Of a stretch of DNA of 64,000 bases, positions 35,834-43,732 are shown piece after piece. The stretch comes from Sphingosinicella sp. (lineage in GTDB: Bacteria; Pseudomonadota; Alphaproteobacteria; Sphingomonadales; Sphingomonadaceae). The notes under the pieces were generated by a model. The model did no database searches. It was not told where the DNA came from and worked only from the letters and a program-made list of their open reading frames with translations. The stretch spans positions 186,001 through 250,000 of the forward strand of contig NZ_JACESP010000001.1 of assembly GCF_013911755.1 (NCBI RefSeq), read 5' to 3'. How positions within the stretch are numbered: position 1 is the stretch's first letter; each line of letters begins with the position of its first letter. A program made the position numbers and the translations under genes.

Positions 35834-36595
35834 GTGACCGAGGTCATCCTCGTCGACGACGAACGACTTGTCGCCAAACTCTATGGCCGCGCGGTGGAAG
35901 CAGCGGGCTATCAGGCGACGCTGTTCGGCGATGCGGAATCAGCGTTCAAGCACATTACGCAGCAGGCGCCGTCGCTGCTTATCACCGATCTCAACATGCC
36001 CGGCCTTTCGGGCTACGCGCTTGCCGAGCGCGTTATGGAGCGGGGCCTCAAGCATTTTCCCATCATCCTGATGAGCGCGGACGACACCGCCGAACTGATC
36101 AAGGCAGGGGTGGCCGCCGGCATCGACGATTTCCTCGTGAAGGGCGTGGGCTTCGACCGGTTTCGCGCACGGCTCGATCACTGGATGAAGGGGCCGTTCC
36201 ACGGGCTGCCCGCGCACGTCCGCGTTGCGGCGCGCGAGAGTCTGGCACGGAGCGGGGCGCCGGAAACGCCGATCCTGCACCTCCACGGATCGCTCGACCG
36301 CATCACGGGGCGCGCGGCGGTGACGGTGGAGGATCTGCTGGATGCCGTGGGCGGCGAATACGGCCGTTCGGCGGCCGAGGCGCTGAGGCTTCTGGGCGTC
36401 ATCGACGGCGTGCTCGCGCTTCTCGCCCGTTCGAACGGCCTCGCGCAGCTACGCCGTCTTGAAGCGATGGCGGGGGTCATCGACAGGCTCGGCGACCCGT
36501 GGCAGGGGCGTCTTCGTCCCTACATCGACCGCTTCGAAAGCGTCGCGCAGGACGCCACCTTCCGGCACGCCGCACAGTCGCTCCGACTGCGTTAG
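35834..36595 (+). CDS. Response regulator with unassigned C-terminal domain
   Basis: A 253-residue protein starting at GTG 35834. Residues 1-120 are a receiver domain: an acidic pair in LVDDERL, the phospho-acceptor D52 in LITDLNMPG, a conserved Ser in LMSADD and Lys in FLVKG. Residues 125-253 contain no output domain I can name; they are helical, Leu/Arg/Ala-rich, and contain RITGRAAVTVEDLLDAVGG. No histidine kinase is adjacent. A four-base gap to mgtE suggests a shared transcript. Confidence 0.88.
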   Translation: MTEVILVDDERLVAKLYGRAVEAAGYQATLFGDAESAFKHITQQAPSLLITDLNMPGLSGYALAERVMERGLKHFPIILMSADDTAELIKAGVAAGIDDFLVKGVGFDRFRARLDHWMKGPFHGLPAHVRVAARESLARSGAPETPILHLHGSLDRITGRAAVTVEDLLDAVGGEYGRSAAEALRLLGVIDGVLALLARSNGLAQLRRLEAMAGVIDRLGDPWQGRLRPYIDRFESVAQDATFRHAAQSLRLR

Positions 36596-36602
36596 CGCAG
36601 CG

Positions 36603-37295
36603 TCACGCGCCGCAGCTGACCTTGCCGCTGCCGAGCGTCTTCACTTCGCACTGGGGCTTTCCGAGGATCTTGATGTCGCCGGAGCCCGCGATGCTGAGCT
36701 TCGCGTGCTTGACGACATCGGCCGTGATGTCACCCGATCCCGCGATCTTGCCGGTGAGCGTCTGGCACTTGAGACCGGGGGCGTCGATGTTGCCGGAGCC
36801 CGCGATGGAGATGGTGGCCGCGCCGCACGTGCCGGTCATTGCCATGTCGCCCGACCCGGCGAGCGACACATCCATGCGGTCTGCCGTCACCACGCCGACA
36901 TTGAGATCGCCCGAACCCGCGAGCGAGAGCTTGACGTCCTGACCCTTCATGCGATCGACGGCGACATCGCCCGACCCGGCGAGGCGGGCGCTATCGAGCG
37001 TATGCGTGGTGACGTAGATGGTCAGCATCTCGCCCTCCTTCCACGAAAACCACGTATCCGATTTCTTTTCGCGAATGCGCAGCGTGCCGCTTGCCACCTC
37101 GACCTCCAGACGGTCGATCGATTTCTGATCACCGACGGCGCGGACGCTCGGCGCCTTGCCGGTGGACACGATCACCTTGTGCGGCACGGAAACGGAAAGG
37201 GCTTCAAAGCCTGTGACCGTGTATTTCTGTTCGGCGGCATGGGCGGGGGCCGCAAGCGCAACGAGGGGAAGGGCAACGAGAAGAGCGCGTTTCAT
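36603..37295 (-). CDS. Exported GIN-domain (DUF2807) protein
   Basis: A 230-residue protein with a signal peptide ending at AHA (about residue 20). The remainder is a putative adhesin-like GIN domain (DUF2807), a right-handed beta-helix type repeat. The short motif A-G-S-G-D (or N) recurs about six times at roughly 17- to 20-residue spacing, each followed by a hydrophobic strand. Four cysteines lie in the C-terminal part. It is probably periplasmic or surface located, function unknown. The start is the ATG at 37295; a 12-base perfect palindrome (37318-37329) precedes it. Confidence 0.85.
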   Translation of the reverse strand: MKRALLVALPLVALAAPAHAAEQKYTVTGFEALSVSVPHKVIVSTGKAPSVRAVGDQKSIDRLEVEVASGTLRIREKKSDTWFSWKEGEMLTIYVTTHTLDSARLAGSGDVAVDRMKGQDVKLSLAGSGDLNVGVVTADRMDVSLAGSGDMAMTGTCGAATISIAGSGNIDAPGLKCQTLTGKIAGSGDITADVVKHAKLSIAGSGDIKILGKPQCEVKTLGSGKVSCGA

Positions 37296-37317
37296 GGGGG
37301 ACGATCTCCAAACTGTG

Positions 37318-37329
37318 TTGCTATAGCAA
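37318..37329. promoter_or_regulatory. 12-base perfect palindrome ahead of the GIN-domain gene
   Basis: TTGCTATAGCAA reads identically on both strands and lies 22 bases before the leftward start codon at 37295. It could be an operator overlapping a -10-like element, or chance. Confidence 0.35.
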
Positions 37330-37357
37330 TACAGCGAGTCCGCGTGTCTGTCGACCC

Positions 37358-38452
37358 TCAATAAAGGAACATCGGCATACCCTCGACGCTCTTCAGCCGC
37401 GCGCGGTACTGTTCGCGGTCGTAGAGTCGGTCCACATCAACATGTTTCGCGCCCTGGAGCACGCTGTTTGCCGGGACATGGCAATAGTTGCCGCTGGAGA
37501 GCGTCACCATTCGGCCGGTCTCGCGCCGTTCGATGAGTTGCACGGCGAGCGCGCCGAAGGCGAGGCCCACCATGCGGTCGAGTGCGTCGGGTTCGCCCGC
37601 GCGCATCAGGTAGGCAAGCTCCTGCAGCACGGTGCCGCCGCCGCCCGCCGTCTCTATGGCGCGCGCGATGCGGTGGCCGATGCCCACGTCATCGCGCGCC
37701 GTGGCGGAACCGGACATGTCCCGCTCCGCGCCGCCGACGAGACTTGCACCCTCGGAGACCACCAGAACCGCGTAGTTCGCCGGATTGGTCGCCTTGTCGC
37801 GGGCGAGCAACGGCAGCAGGACATCGAGATCGGCAGGCACTTCGGCGATCACAGTGCGGTCCACCTGCGCGAGAAAGCCGGCGAGGAGCGCGGTCTCGCC
37901 GGAGCGGCGGCCGAACAGTTCGACGACGGCGATGCGTTCGTGGCTTTCGGTCGTGGTGCGCAACGCGTTGATCGCCGCGACGGAGCGGGTCACGGCGGTC
38001 GAGAAACCGATGCAATAGTCGGTGCCGTTCACGTCGTTGTCCATCGTTTTGGGGATGGAGATGACCGGAACGCCGAGGCTGTCGAGATGGGCGGAAAAAC
38101 GCAGCGTACCGTCCCCGCCGAGCGTGATCATCACGTCGATCCCGAGGCGTTCGAGCACGCGCATCACGTGCGGGGTGCGGTCGCCGCCCTTCGCGGTGCG
38201 GGGATCGCAGCGGGAGGTGTGGAGAATCGTGCCGCCCAGACGATCGAGCCCCCGCACGCGTTCGCGGCCGAGCGCGATGGTGTTCGCCGCGATCGAGGCG
38301 GGATCGTCGGGGTCGATGTCGAGCAGCCCCTGCCAGCCTCGCCGGAAGCCCACGACTTCCCAGCCACGATCGTCCGCCGACAAAGCGACGGCGCGGATGC
38401 AGGGGTTGAGGCCGGGAACGTCCCCGCCGCCCGTCAAAATACCGAGGCGCAT
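37358..38452 (-). CDS. pfkA: 6-phosphofructokinase
   Basis: A 364-residue PfkA-superfamily enzyme phosphorylating fructose 6-phosphate. The substrate and cofactor motifs are LTGGGDVPGLN at the N-terminus, LGGDGTLRF near residue 111 and PKTMDND near residue 134. The Gly in GGDG is the ATP-type residue, whereas the Lys in PKTMDND is the PPi-type residue. This combination is known from the ATP-dependent group III enzymes of actinobacteria, so ATP use is favoured but not proven. I chose the ATG at 38452 (AGGAG six bases ahead); the adjacent ATG at 38455 is possible. Confidence 0.9.
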   Translation of the reverse strand: MRLGILTGGGDVPGLNPCIRAVALSADDRGWEVVGFRRGWQGLLDIDPDDPASIAANTIALGRERVRGLDRLGGTILHTSRCDPRTAKGGDRTPHVMRVLERLGIDVMITLGGDGTLRFSAHLDSLGVPVISIPKTMDNDVNGTDYCIGFSTAVTRSVAAINALRTTTESHERIAVVELFGRRSGETALLAGFLAQVDRTVIAEVPADLDVLLPLLARDKATNPANYAVLVVSEGASLVGGAERDMSGSATARDDVGIGHRIARAIETAGGGGTVLQELAYLMRAGEPDALDRMVGLAFGALAVQLIERRETGRMVTLSSGNYCHVPANSVLQGAKHVDVDRLYDREQYRARLKSVEGMPMFLY

Positions 38453-38455
38453 CAT

Positions 38456-38812
38456 CTTCTCCTGCTTTGCCGGAAACTATGCCGCCCGCTGGCTGAGGCG
38501 TCGAGGGTGCGGGTCGCACTGTCGCGATTTTTTACACTGCCGCATGGCGACAGCGCCCGCCATGCGAAATTCCCAGAAAATCGAATGACTTAGTGGTTAA
38601 CGTCGTTTCGAGCCCGTGCCTTTTCCCCGATCGAGGCGACGATGTGTGCTGCAAGAGCGTTGGCTATTCTTACGTTTACGTGTCGCATGCCAGGGCTTTC
38701 AGCACTTTTTCTTAGAAATATTGTTTATTTTCAATAATTTGAAGAAATTTTGGGGTTCTGGCACAAGGCTTGCTGATAGGTCGGCGAACAGATTTTGTCA
38801 GGAGTAAATAGA
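38456..38812. other. 357-base intergenic leader of the PEP-CTERM gene
   Basis: No convincing gene is seen. The right half is strongly AT-rich for this genome (about 38700-38760, with runs such as TTTATTTTCAATAATTTGAAG), including a weak inverted repeat around TATTG...CAATA. The ribosome site AGGAG (38800-38804) serves the GTG at 38813. The region probably holds the promoter of the exported protein. Confidence 0.55.
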
Positions 38813-39646
38813 GTGAAGTCAGCGTTTCTTACCAAGGCCCTGCCGGCCGCTGCGCTCGTCGCCGCCACCGCTTTTGCCACCTCCGCCCACGCCGCCGTGG
38901 TGAATGAATGGAGCTATGATGTCTCTGCGTCCTTCTCGTCGGCGACGCCCGATCTCGGAACGCCGGGCGGCTTCATCTCGGGTCCGCTCCAGATTTCGTG
39001 GGGCCGCCCCACCGGCACGATTGCGCCCGGCGGTGGCCGCAGCGCACTGACGATCGGCGGTACGCCGGCGCTCGGCAGCGTGTTCACGAACGGCGCCGAC
39101 GCCGCAGCGAACAGCCTGACCCACTCGAACAACGTCATCAACGATCGTTCGGGCGAAAACTGGCAGCGTCTCGATGCCGCTTCGCTGAAGATCGACGTTG
39201 CCTTGACCTCGGTCGATCCGGTGCTCGGTGCGGTCGACCCGTTCTCGCTCTCGTTCGTGATCGATTTCCTCGAGACGCCGAACAACCCGGAAATGCCCGG
39301 ACCCGATTACTGCGCCGATGGCGCGGTCCAAGGCTCGCAGGGCCCCGGCTGCCGCGACATCTTCGTCATCTCGGCGGGCAGCCTGACGCAGTATTTCGAG
39401 CTCGACGGCGAAACCTACAAGTTCTCGTTCTTCGACCTTGGCGGTGCGATCGGCACGCTTTCGGACAACGCGTGCGCGGCTGTCGGTCAGGGCCCGGGGT
39501 GCGTTGGGTTCCTGACCCGCGAGGAGCTGGAAAACGTCGTGAACTTCGGGTTCAACATCACCCATGTGCCGGAGCCGGCCGCGCTTGCGCTCTTCGGCCT
39601 TGGTCTTGCCGGCCTTGGCGTGGCGCGCCGCCGCCGCAAGGCCTGA
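38813..39646 (+). CDS. PEP-CTERM sorting domain protein (THxN family-like)
   Basis: A 277-residue exported protein. A signal peptide ends at SAHA (about residue 27). The C-terminus is a textbook PEP-CTERM tripartite tail: VPEP, a hydrophobic segment of about 18 residues, and RRRRKA. The internal sequence LTHSNNVIND matches the motif for which the THxN PEP-CTERM family is named. Four or more cysteines occur in the C-terminal half (DYCADG, PGCRD, NACAAV, PGCVG). An exosortase (not in this window) should process it to the envelope or outside, often tied to exopolysaccharide. The start is GTG with AGGAG upstream; a terminator follows. Confidence 0.88.
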   Translation: MKSAFLTKALPAAALVAATAFATSAHAAVVNEWSYDVSASFSSATPDLGTPGGFISGPLQISWGRPTGTIAPGGGRSALTIGGTPALGSVFTNGADAAANSLTHSNNVINDRSGENWQRLDAASLKIDVALTSVDPVLGAVDPFSLSFVIDFLETPNNPEMPGPDYCADGAVQGSQGPGCRDIFVISAGSLTQYFELDGETYKFSFFDLGGAIGTLSDNACAAVGQGPGCVGFLTREELENVVNFGFNITHVPEPAALALFGLGLAGLGVARRRRKA

Positions 39647-39667
39647 ACGCAAAGCCCGAACGGGAAG

Positions 39668-39697
39668 GCGCTGGCGGGAAACCGCCGGCGCTTTTTT
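39668..39697 (+). terminator. Rho-independent terminator after the PEP-CTERM gene
   Basis: The stem GCGCTGGCGG (39668-39677) pairs with CCGCCGGCGC (39682-39691) through one T-G wobble around a GAAA loop, followed directly by six T. It ends transcription of the PEP-CTERM gene and may also slow leftward readthrough. Confidence 0.88.
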
Positions 39698-39718
39698 CTT
39701 TTGAGTCGGGTCGCTGAT

Positions 39719-41230
39719 TCAGATCAGCGCAGCGATGTTCGGCTCTCCCGCCGCAACGCGCAGCCGGTGACCAATCACCGGGGATTCCATCAACGGTTCG
39801 AGTCCGCTGTGCATCTGGGCGAGGAAGCGTTCGCCACTGTCGAGGCGGCCGATGACGATCGCGAACATCGGCTCGCCTTTGTCATGCACCACGGTGAAGG
39901 TCTCCAGCCGCCCTTCGCCTTCCGGCGTTTCGGTGAACGGCGGTGAGGGGATGGCGTCGATCGCGGCTTGATATGAGGCGGGGTCGGTGCGTGCCTTGTA
40001 CCCCGGACGGGTCGAGTAGACGCCGAAGCTGTGCTTCGTGAGAAAGCCGCCATTGGCGAACACGAATCCCCACGCGCCGGCGTCGTCCCGGCAATGCTGG
40101 ACGACCTCCGCGATCGCATGCAGCGAATAGGCGTTGCCGGGGCCGCCGAAATACGGAAGGCCGCCTGTGAGCGTCAGCTGCGCGGGGTCTTCGGTCGGCA
40201 GGCCGATCATCGCGGCGGCAATTTCCACCGCCACCGGGAAACAGCTGTAAAGGTCGATGTAGCTGAGTTCGTCGGGCGCGACATCGGCTTCGGCCAAGGC
40301 ATGGGCGGCGCCGATGTGAATTGCCGGAGATGTCGCGTAGTCGACACGTTCGCTCACCAGAATCTTCTCGTGCGTATCTGCCGACCCGTGCAGGTAGACG
40401 CGGCGGTCGGCGGGGACGCCGAGCCGGTCGGCAGCCTCCGTCGACATCATCAGAACCGCCGCCGCCTGATCGACAAACATGTTTGCAACCAGATGCTTGG
40501 TGTAGGGATAGGCGATGATGCGGTTTTCCCCGGTGGGCTGCACCAGCGCCGCGGCGTCATACGCGCGGCGAATCTGCGCAAAGGGATTGTCGGCGGCGAC
40601 GGCGCTGAAGGGCGCCATCAGCTTGCCGATTTCAGCGCGGTGCTGGAGCGGAGACCAGCCCATCGCCGCCCCGAACGCGTTCTCGAACAGCGGGTAGACA
40701 TTCGTGGGCAAGGCGATGCCATGGCGTATCTCGTGCGCGTTCGCATAGCGCGTTTCCTCGCCGCAGGACGCCGGTTCGGACGGAGCATCCTCGTTCCAGT
40801 CGAACTTCAGGCCTGCCTTTTCCGCGCGCGCCTGTGTCCGCATGGCCTCGCCTCCGACGATCAGCGCGACATCGCTTTCCCCGGTCGCGATGCGTTCGGC
40901 GATGACGTTCACCAACATCTGCGGCGTGTTGCCGCCGACGGGCCCGTAGATGAGATCGCGAGGATCGGCACCAATCCGCCGGGCAACCGCGTGCGGCAGA
41001 TTCCGGTATTTCCCGAACGGCGACGGGAAGGCGCCGCCGGAATCGGCGAACAGCCGGACGGCGACGAGCGTATCGATCGCGCTCGCGGCCTCCGCCCCGC
41101 TGTCCGCGATCGCCCCGCGCGCCGCCTCGGCGAGCATGTCCGCCGGCGACAGGCCCTTGGCCGGGTCGTCTTCCCGCCCGACGTACTGGGCGACACCGAC
41201 GAGAACGGGCGTACGCGGATCTGAGGACAT
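39719..41230 (-). CDS. Thiolase-like protein (acetyl-CoA acetyltransferase family, TLP1 type)
   Basis: A 503-residue thiolase-fold protein with an extra C-terminal domain of about 80 residues (from about ETFTVVHDKGEPMFAIVIG), as in mycobacterial thiolase-like protein 1. The usual nucleophile motif (C-S-S-G type) is replaced by GPVGGNTPQM. The second-half motifs are DLYSCFPVAVEIA and GGFLTKHSFGVYST, not the classic G-H-P and C-x-G motifs. It therefore may not perform ordinary thiolysis. The ATG at 41230 overlaps the stop of the upstream acyl-CoA dehydrogenase as TGATG. Confidence 0.82.
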   Translation of the reverse strand: MSSDPRTPVLVGVAQYVGREDDPAKGLSPADMLAEAARGAIADSGAEAASAIDTLVAVRLFADSGGAFPSPFGKYRNLPHAVARRIGADPRDLIYGPVGGNTPQMLVNVIAERIATGESDVALIVGGEAMRTQARAEKAGLKFDWNEDAPSEPASCGEETRYANAHEIRHGIALPTNVYPLFENAFGAAMGWSPLQHRAEIGKLMAPFSAVAADNPFAQIRRAYDAAALVQPTGENRIIAYPYTKHLVANMFVDQAAAVLMMSTEAADRLGVPADRRVYLHGSADTHEKILVSERVDYATSPAIHIGAAHALAEADVAPDELSYIDLYSCFPVAVEIAAAMIGLPTEDPAQLTLTGGLPYFGGPGNAYSLHAIAEVVQHCRDDAGAWGFVFANGGFLTKHSFGVYSTRPGYKARTDPASYQAAIDAIPSPPFTETPEGEGRLETFTVVHDKGEPMFAIVIGRLDSGERFLAQMHSGLEPLMESPVIGHRLRVAAGEPNIAALI

Positions 41231-42513
41231 CAACGGATACCCGGCACTTCGGTGCTCGGCGCCTCGTTGCCCGCGCTGTTGCCCGCGTATTTCTTGTATT
41301 CCATCAGCGCGATGGTGCGGTTGTGGACCTCGTCCGGCCCATCGGCGAGGCGCAGCGTGCGGATGCCCGCGTAAGAACTCGCAAGCCCGAAATCCTGGCT
41401 GACGCCGCCGCCGCCGTGTGCCTGGATCGCGTCGTCGATGATCTTCAGCGCCATGCGCGGCGCGGCGACCTTGATCATCGCGATCTCGAGCCGAGCCGCC
41501 TTGTTGCCCACGCGGTCCATCATGTCCGCGGCCTTGAGGCAGAGAAGGCGCGTCATCTCGATATCAGTGCGCGCTTCGGCGATGCGCTGTTCCCAGATGC
41601 TGTGCTCGGAAATGCGCTTGCCGAACGCTTCGCGCGTCAAAAGCCGGCGGGCCATTCGCTCCAGCGCGCGCTCGGCGGCGCCGATCGTGCGCATACAGTG
41701 GTGGATGCGGCCCGGCCCGAGGCGGCCCTGCGCGATCTCGAAGCCCCGGCCCTCGCCGAGCAGGATGCTGTCAGCCGGCACGCGCACGTCGTCGAGCAGG
41801 ACTTCGGCGTGGCCGTGCGGCGCGTCGTCGTAGCCGAAGACGTTCAGCATCCGCTCGACCTTGATGCCCGGCGCATCCATCGGCACGAGGATCTGCGACT
41901 GCTGCAGGTGCTTTGGCGCCGACGGGTCCGTCTTGCCCATCACGATCGCGACCTTGCAGCGCGGATCGCCGACGCCCGACGACCACCATTTGCGGCCGCT
42001 GACGATATAGTGGTCGCCGTCGCGGCGGATGCGTGTCTCGATGTTCGTTGCGTCGGATGAGGCCACGGCAGGCTCGGTCATCAGGAAGGCGGAGCGAATT
42101 TCGCCGTTCATCAGCGGCCGCAGCCATTTTTCCTGCTGGTCCCGCGTGCCGTAGCGCATCAGCACTTCCATGTTGCCGGTATCGGGCGCGGAGCAGTTGA
42201 ACACCTCTGCTGACCAGATTGCGCGGCCCATCTCTTCGGCGAGCGGCGCGTATTCGAGGTTGGTGAGCGTCGTGCCCTCGAAGGCGAACTCGCTGACCGG
42301 CTTGCCGCCGTGGCTGGGCGGCATGAACATGTTCCACAGGCCCGCCTCGCGCGCCTTCGGTTTCAGCTCCTCGATCACGGGGAGCACCTTCCAGCGTTCG
42401 CCGGAGGCGACCTCTTCGGCATAGCGCTTCTCGTTGGGGTAAATGTGCTCGTCCATGAACGCCCGGACGCGCCCGATCATCTCCCGGGTCTTTGCGGAAT
42501 ATTCGAAGTTCAT
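41230..42513 (-). CDS. Acyl-CoA dehydrogenase (ACAD10/11-like)
   Basis: A 427-residue flavoprotein. It begins [19 protein letters not shown], as in the group of bacterial dehydrogenases related to the C-terminal half of ACAD10/11. The substrate region [15 protein letters not shown], the FAD-linked [12 protein letters not shown] and the C-terminal [15 protein letters not shown] are characteristic. The substrate is probably a long or branched acyl-CoA (family knowledge). It is the first gene of a two-gene leftward operon with the thiolase-like protein. Confidence 0.9.
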   Translation of the reverse strand: MNFEYSAKTREMIGRVRAFMDEHIYPNEKRYAEEVASGERWKVLPVIEELKPKAREAGLWNMFMPPSHGGKPVSEFAFEGTTLTNLEYAPLAEEMGRAIWSAEVFNCSAPDTGNMEVLMRYGTRDQQEKWLRPLMNGEIRSAFLMTEPAVASSDATNIETRIRRDGDHYIVSGRKWWSSGVGDPRCKVAIVMGKTDPSAPKHLQQSQILVPMDAPGIKVERMLNVFGYDDAPHGHAEVLLDDVRVPADSILLGEGRGFEIAQGRLGPGRIHHCMRTIGAAERALERMARRLLTREAFGKRISEHSIWEQRIAEARTDIEMTRLLCLKAADMMDRVGNKAARLEIAMIKVAAPRMALKIIDDAIQAHGGGGVSQDFGLASSYAGIRTLRLADGPDEVHNRTIALMEYKKYAGNSAGNEAPSTEVPGIR

Positions 42514-42700
42514 GGGCGCGTTCCTTTGTCTGTCATGTCCAGCCTATCCATAAGCCTGAAGCGCGCACTGTCACTTCCGAAGGATGATAGGCGAGACGTG
42601 CGTAAATGGGGATCACTCGACACACGCGACCGCCTGCACTACCTATAAGGGCGTAGTCGCGCGTGGAGGGGCCGCCCGGCAAACTGAAGACAAGGATACA

Positions 42701-42973
42701 ATGAATCGAGTACGCCTGGGCCTAACCGGCCTTGCTTTGGTGTTTTTGCTGGTCATGGCGGCAGCGATCCTGCTGCGCCCGCCGGCTGAACCCGAGCCGA
42801 AAGCGAAAGAAGATCCGCTCGCGACGCTGGGTGTAGCGCCGGGCGCCGACAAGAACGCCGAGCCGGCGCCAGAGCCGCCGCCCGCGGTGCTTGATACGCC
42901 CCCGCTCGATACGCCGGAGCCGCTGACCGATCCTCTCATCATCGACGAGAGCAAGGATCTGACCGAAATCTGA
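42701..42973 (+). CDS. Small membrane-anchored hypothetical protein
   Basis: A 90-residue protein. Residues 5-25 are one hydrophobic segment (LGLTGLALVFLLVMAAAILL), followed by a periplasmic tail rich in Pro, Glu and Asp (for example PEPPPAVLDTPPLDTPEP). No domain was recognised. It lies 285 bases ahead of mraZ and points in the same direction. The ATG at 42701 is preceded by a weak AAGGA site. It could be an envelope-spanning linker protein, but nothing in the sequence proves this. Confidence 0.65.
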   Translation: MNRVRLGLTGLALVFLLVMAAAILLRPPAEPEPKAKEDPLATLGVAPGADKNAEPAPEPPPAVLDTPPLDTPEPLTDPLIIDESKDLTEI

Positions 42974-43005
42974 CGGCGACTCACCGCCGTATTTCACACA
43001 CCGAC

Positions 43006-43014
43006 TTATCCACA
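43006..43014 (+). promoter_or_regulatory. Perfect DnaA box in the dcw leader
   Basis: TTATCCACA is the exact consensus DnaA box. It overlaps a 12-base perfect palindrome CACAGGCCTGTG (43011-43022). A one-mismatch box, TTTTCCACA, lies in the same direction at 43154-43162. The site is 245 bases ahead of mraZ and 32 bases after the small membrane-protein gene. Confidence 0.5.
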
Positions 43015-43108
43015 GGCCTGTGCGCACCCGCGCGCGGGCCTGCTTGCTATTGTTTCACCTCCGTAAACCCACGCGATTCAGCGAAAAACCACGCGAAAAA
43101 CATCAAAT

Positions 43109-43143
43109 CCCATAAATTCCCATTGAAACCCATGAAATACCCA
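43109..43143 (-). promoter_or_regulatory. Putative MraZ operator: four TGGG repeats
   Basis: CCCA occurs at 43109, 43119, 43129 and 43140, so the minus strand carries four TGGGN repeats at 10, 10 and 11 bases. This matches the TGGGN-N5 direct repeats bound by E. coli MraZ at its own promoter. The site lies 116-150 bases ahead of the mraZ start. The repeats are on the strand opposite to mraZ, which should be compared with close relatives. Confidence 0.65.
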
Positions 43144-43194
43144 TGATACTCCGTTTTCCACAGGGGAGCGGGGATTCAGCCCTCGGTACTGGCC

Positions 43195-43206
43195 TAACGC
43201 GTTAAC
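43195..43206. promoter_or_regulatory. Overlapping palindromes TAACGCGTTA / GTTAAC near mraZ
   Basis: TAACGCGTTA (43195-43204) and GTTAAC (43201-43206) are both perfect palindromes. They sit about 53 bases ahead of mraZ, in the expected promoter zone. TTAACC resembles a CtrA half-site, but the full TTAA-N7-TTAA spacing is not met. Confidence 0.3.
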
Positions 43207-43258
43207 CTTTCGGGTTGCGCGGCCGGGGATTGCATTGCCCGCTGATTGGAAGCCGCGC

Positions 43259-43732
43259 GTGAAACGGGATTTGTTCAAGGGATTCGCGATCAACGCAGTC
43301 GACGCCAAAGGGCGACTGTCGATCCCTGCCGGCTACCGTTCCACGATCGAAGCGCGCTCCGCCGTGAAGGAAGTCACCCTGTCCCTGCGGTTCGAACCGA
43401 ACCACATCCGCGCCTACGACGCCTACTACAATGACTTCATCTATCAGCAGATCGAGCGCCGGTTCACGCCGGAGCAGGAGGGCGAACGCGCCGCCGCCCT
43501 GCAGCGCGAATTCAGCTTCGTCGAACCGCTTCCCTACGATGCCAACGGGCGGATCGTGCTCCCCGCCGCCACCCGTGAGGCCGCCGGCATCGATCGGCTC
43601 GCCTGCTTCCTTGCGTTCGCCGACTATTTCGAGATCTGGGACCCGAAAGCGCTGCTCGCCTCCGACCGTGCCGACCCCGCCACGGTTTTTCATGTCCGCA
43701 ATCTCTTGAAAGAGCGCGGAGAGACGATATGA
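43259..43732 (+). CDS. mraZ: Transcriptional regulator MraZ
   Basis: A 157-residue AbrB-fold DNA-binding protein, first gene of the dcw cluster and a repressor of that cluster in E. coli. Two MraZ (SpoVT-AbrB-like) repeats are visible, one near [13 protein letters not shown] (residues 13-25) and one near [18 protein letters not shown] (about 96-113). The GTG at 43259 has GGAAG about eight bases upstream; a TTG at 43235 would add eight residues. Its stop overlaps rsmH by four bases. A probable target operator lies ahead of it. Confidence 0.92.
   Translation: MKRDLFKGFAINAVDAKGRLSIPAGYRSTIEARSAVKEVTLSLRFEPNHIRAYDAYYNDFIYQQIERRFTPEQEGERAAALQREFSFVEPLPYDANGRIVLPAATREAAGIDRLACFLAFADYFEIWDPKALLASDRADPATVFHVRNLLKERGETI

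Noticed and set aside
36603-37295. The regular GC-rich repeats here as a CRISPR or tandem DNA repeat
   Set aside because: The periodicity is at the protein level (A-G-S-G-D turns) inside one coding frame; the DNA units vary.
38591-38600. GGTTAACG-type sequence as a CtrA site
   Set aside because: Only a half-site is present and the second TTAA at seven-base spacing is missing.
38616-38807. A 63-codon plus-strand open frame in the PEP-CTERM leader
   Set aside because: No ribosome site, Arg-rich then Phe-rich translation, and it runs into the next gene's leader; more likely regulatory DNA.
43083-43100. Two CCACGCG-like sequences upstream of the TGGG repeats as extra MraZ sites
   Set aside because: The spacing from the main array is irregular and only part of the TGGG core is kept.
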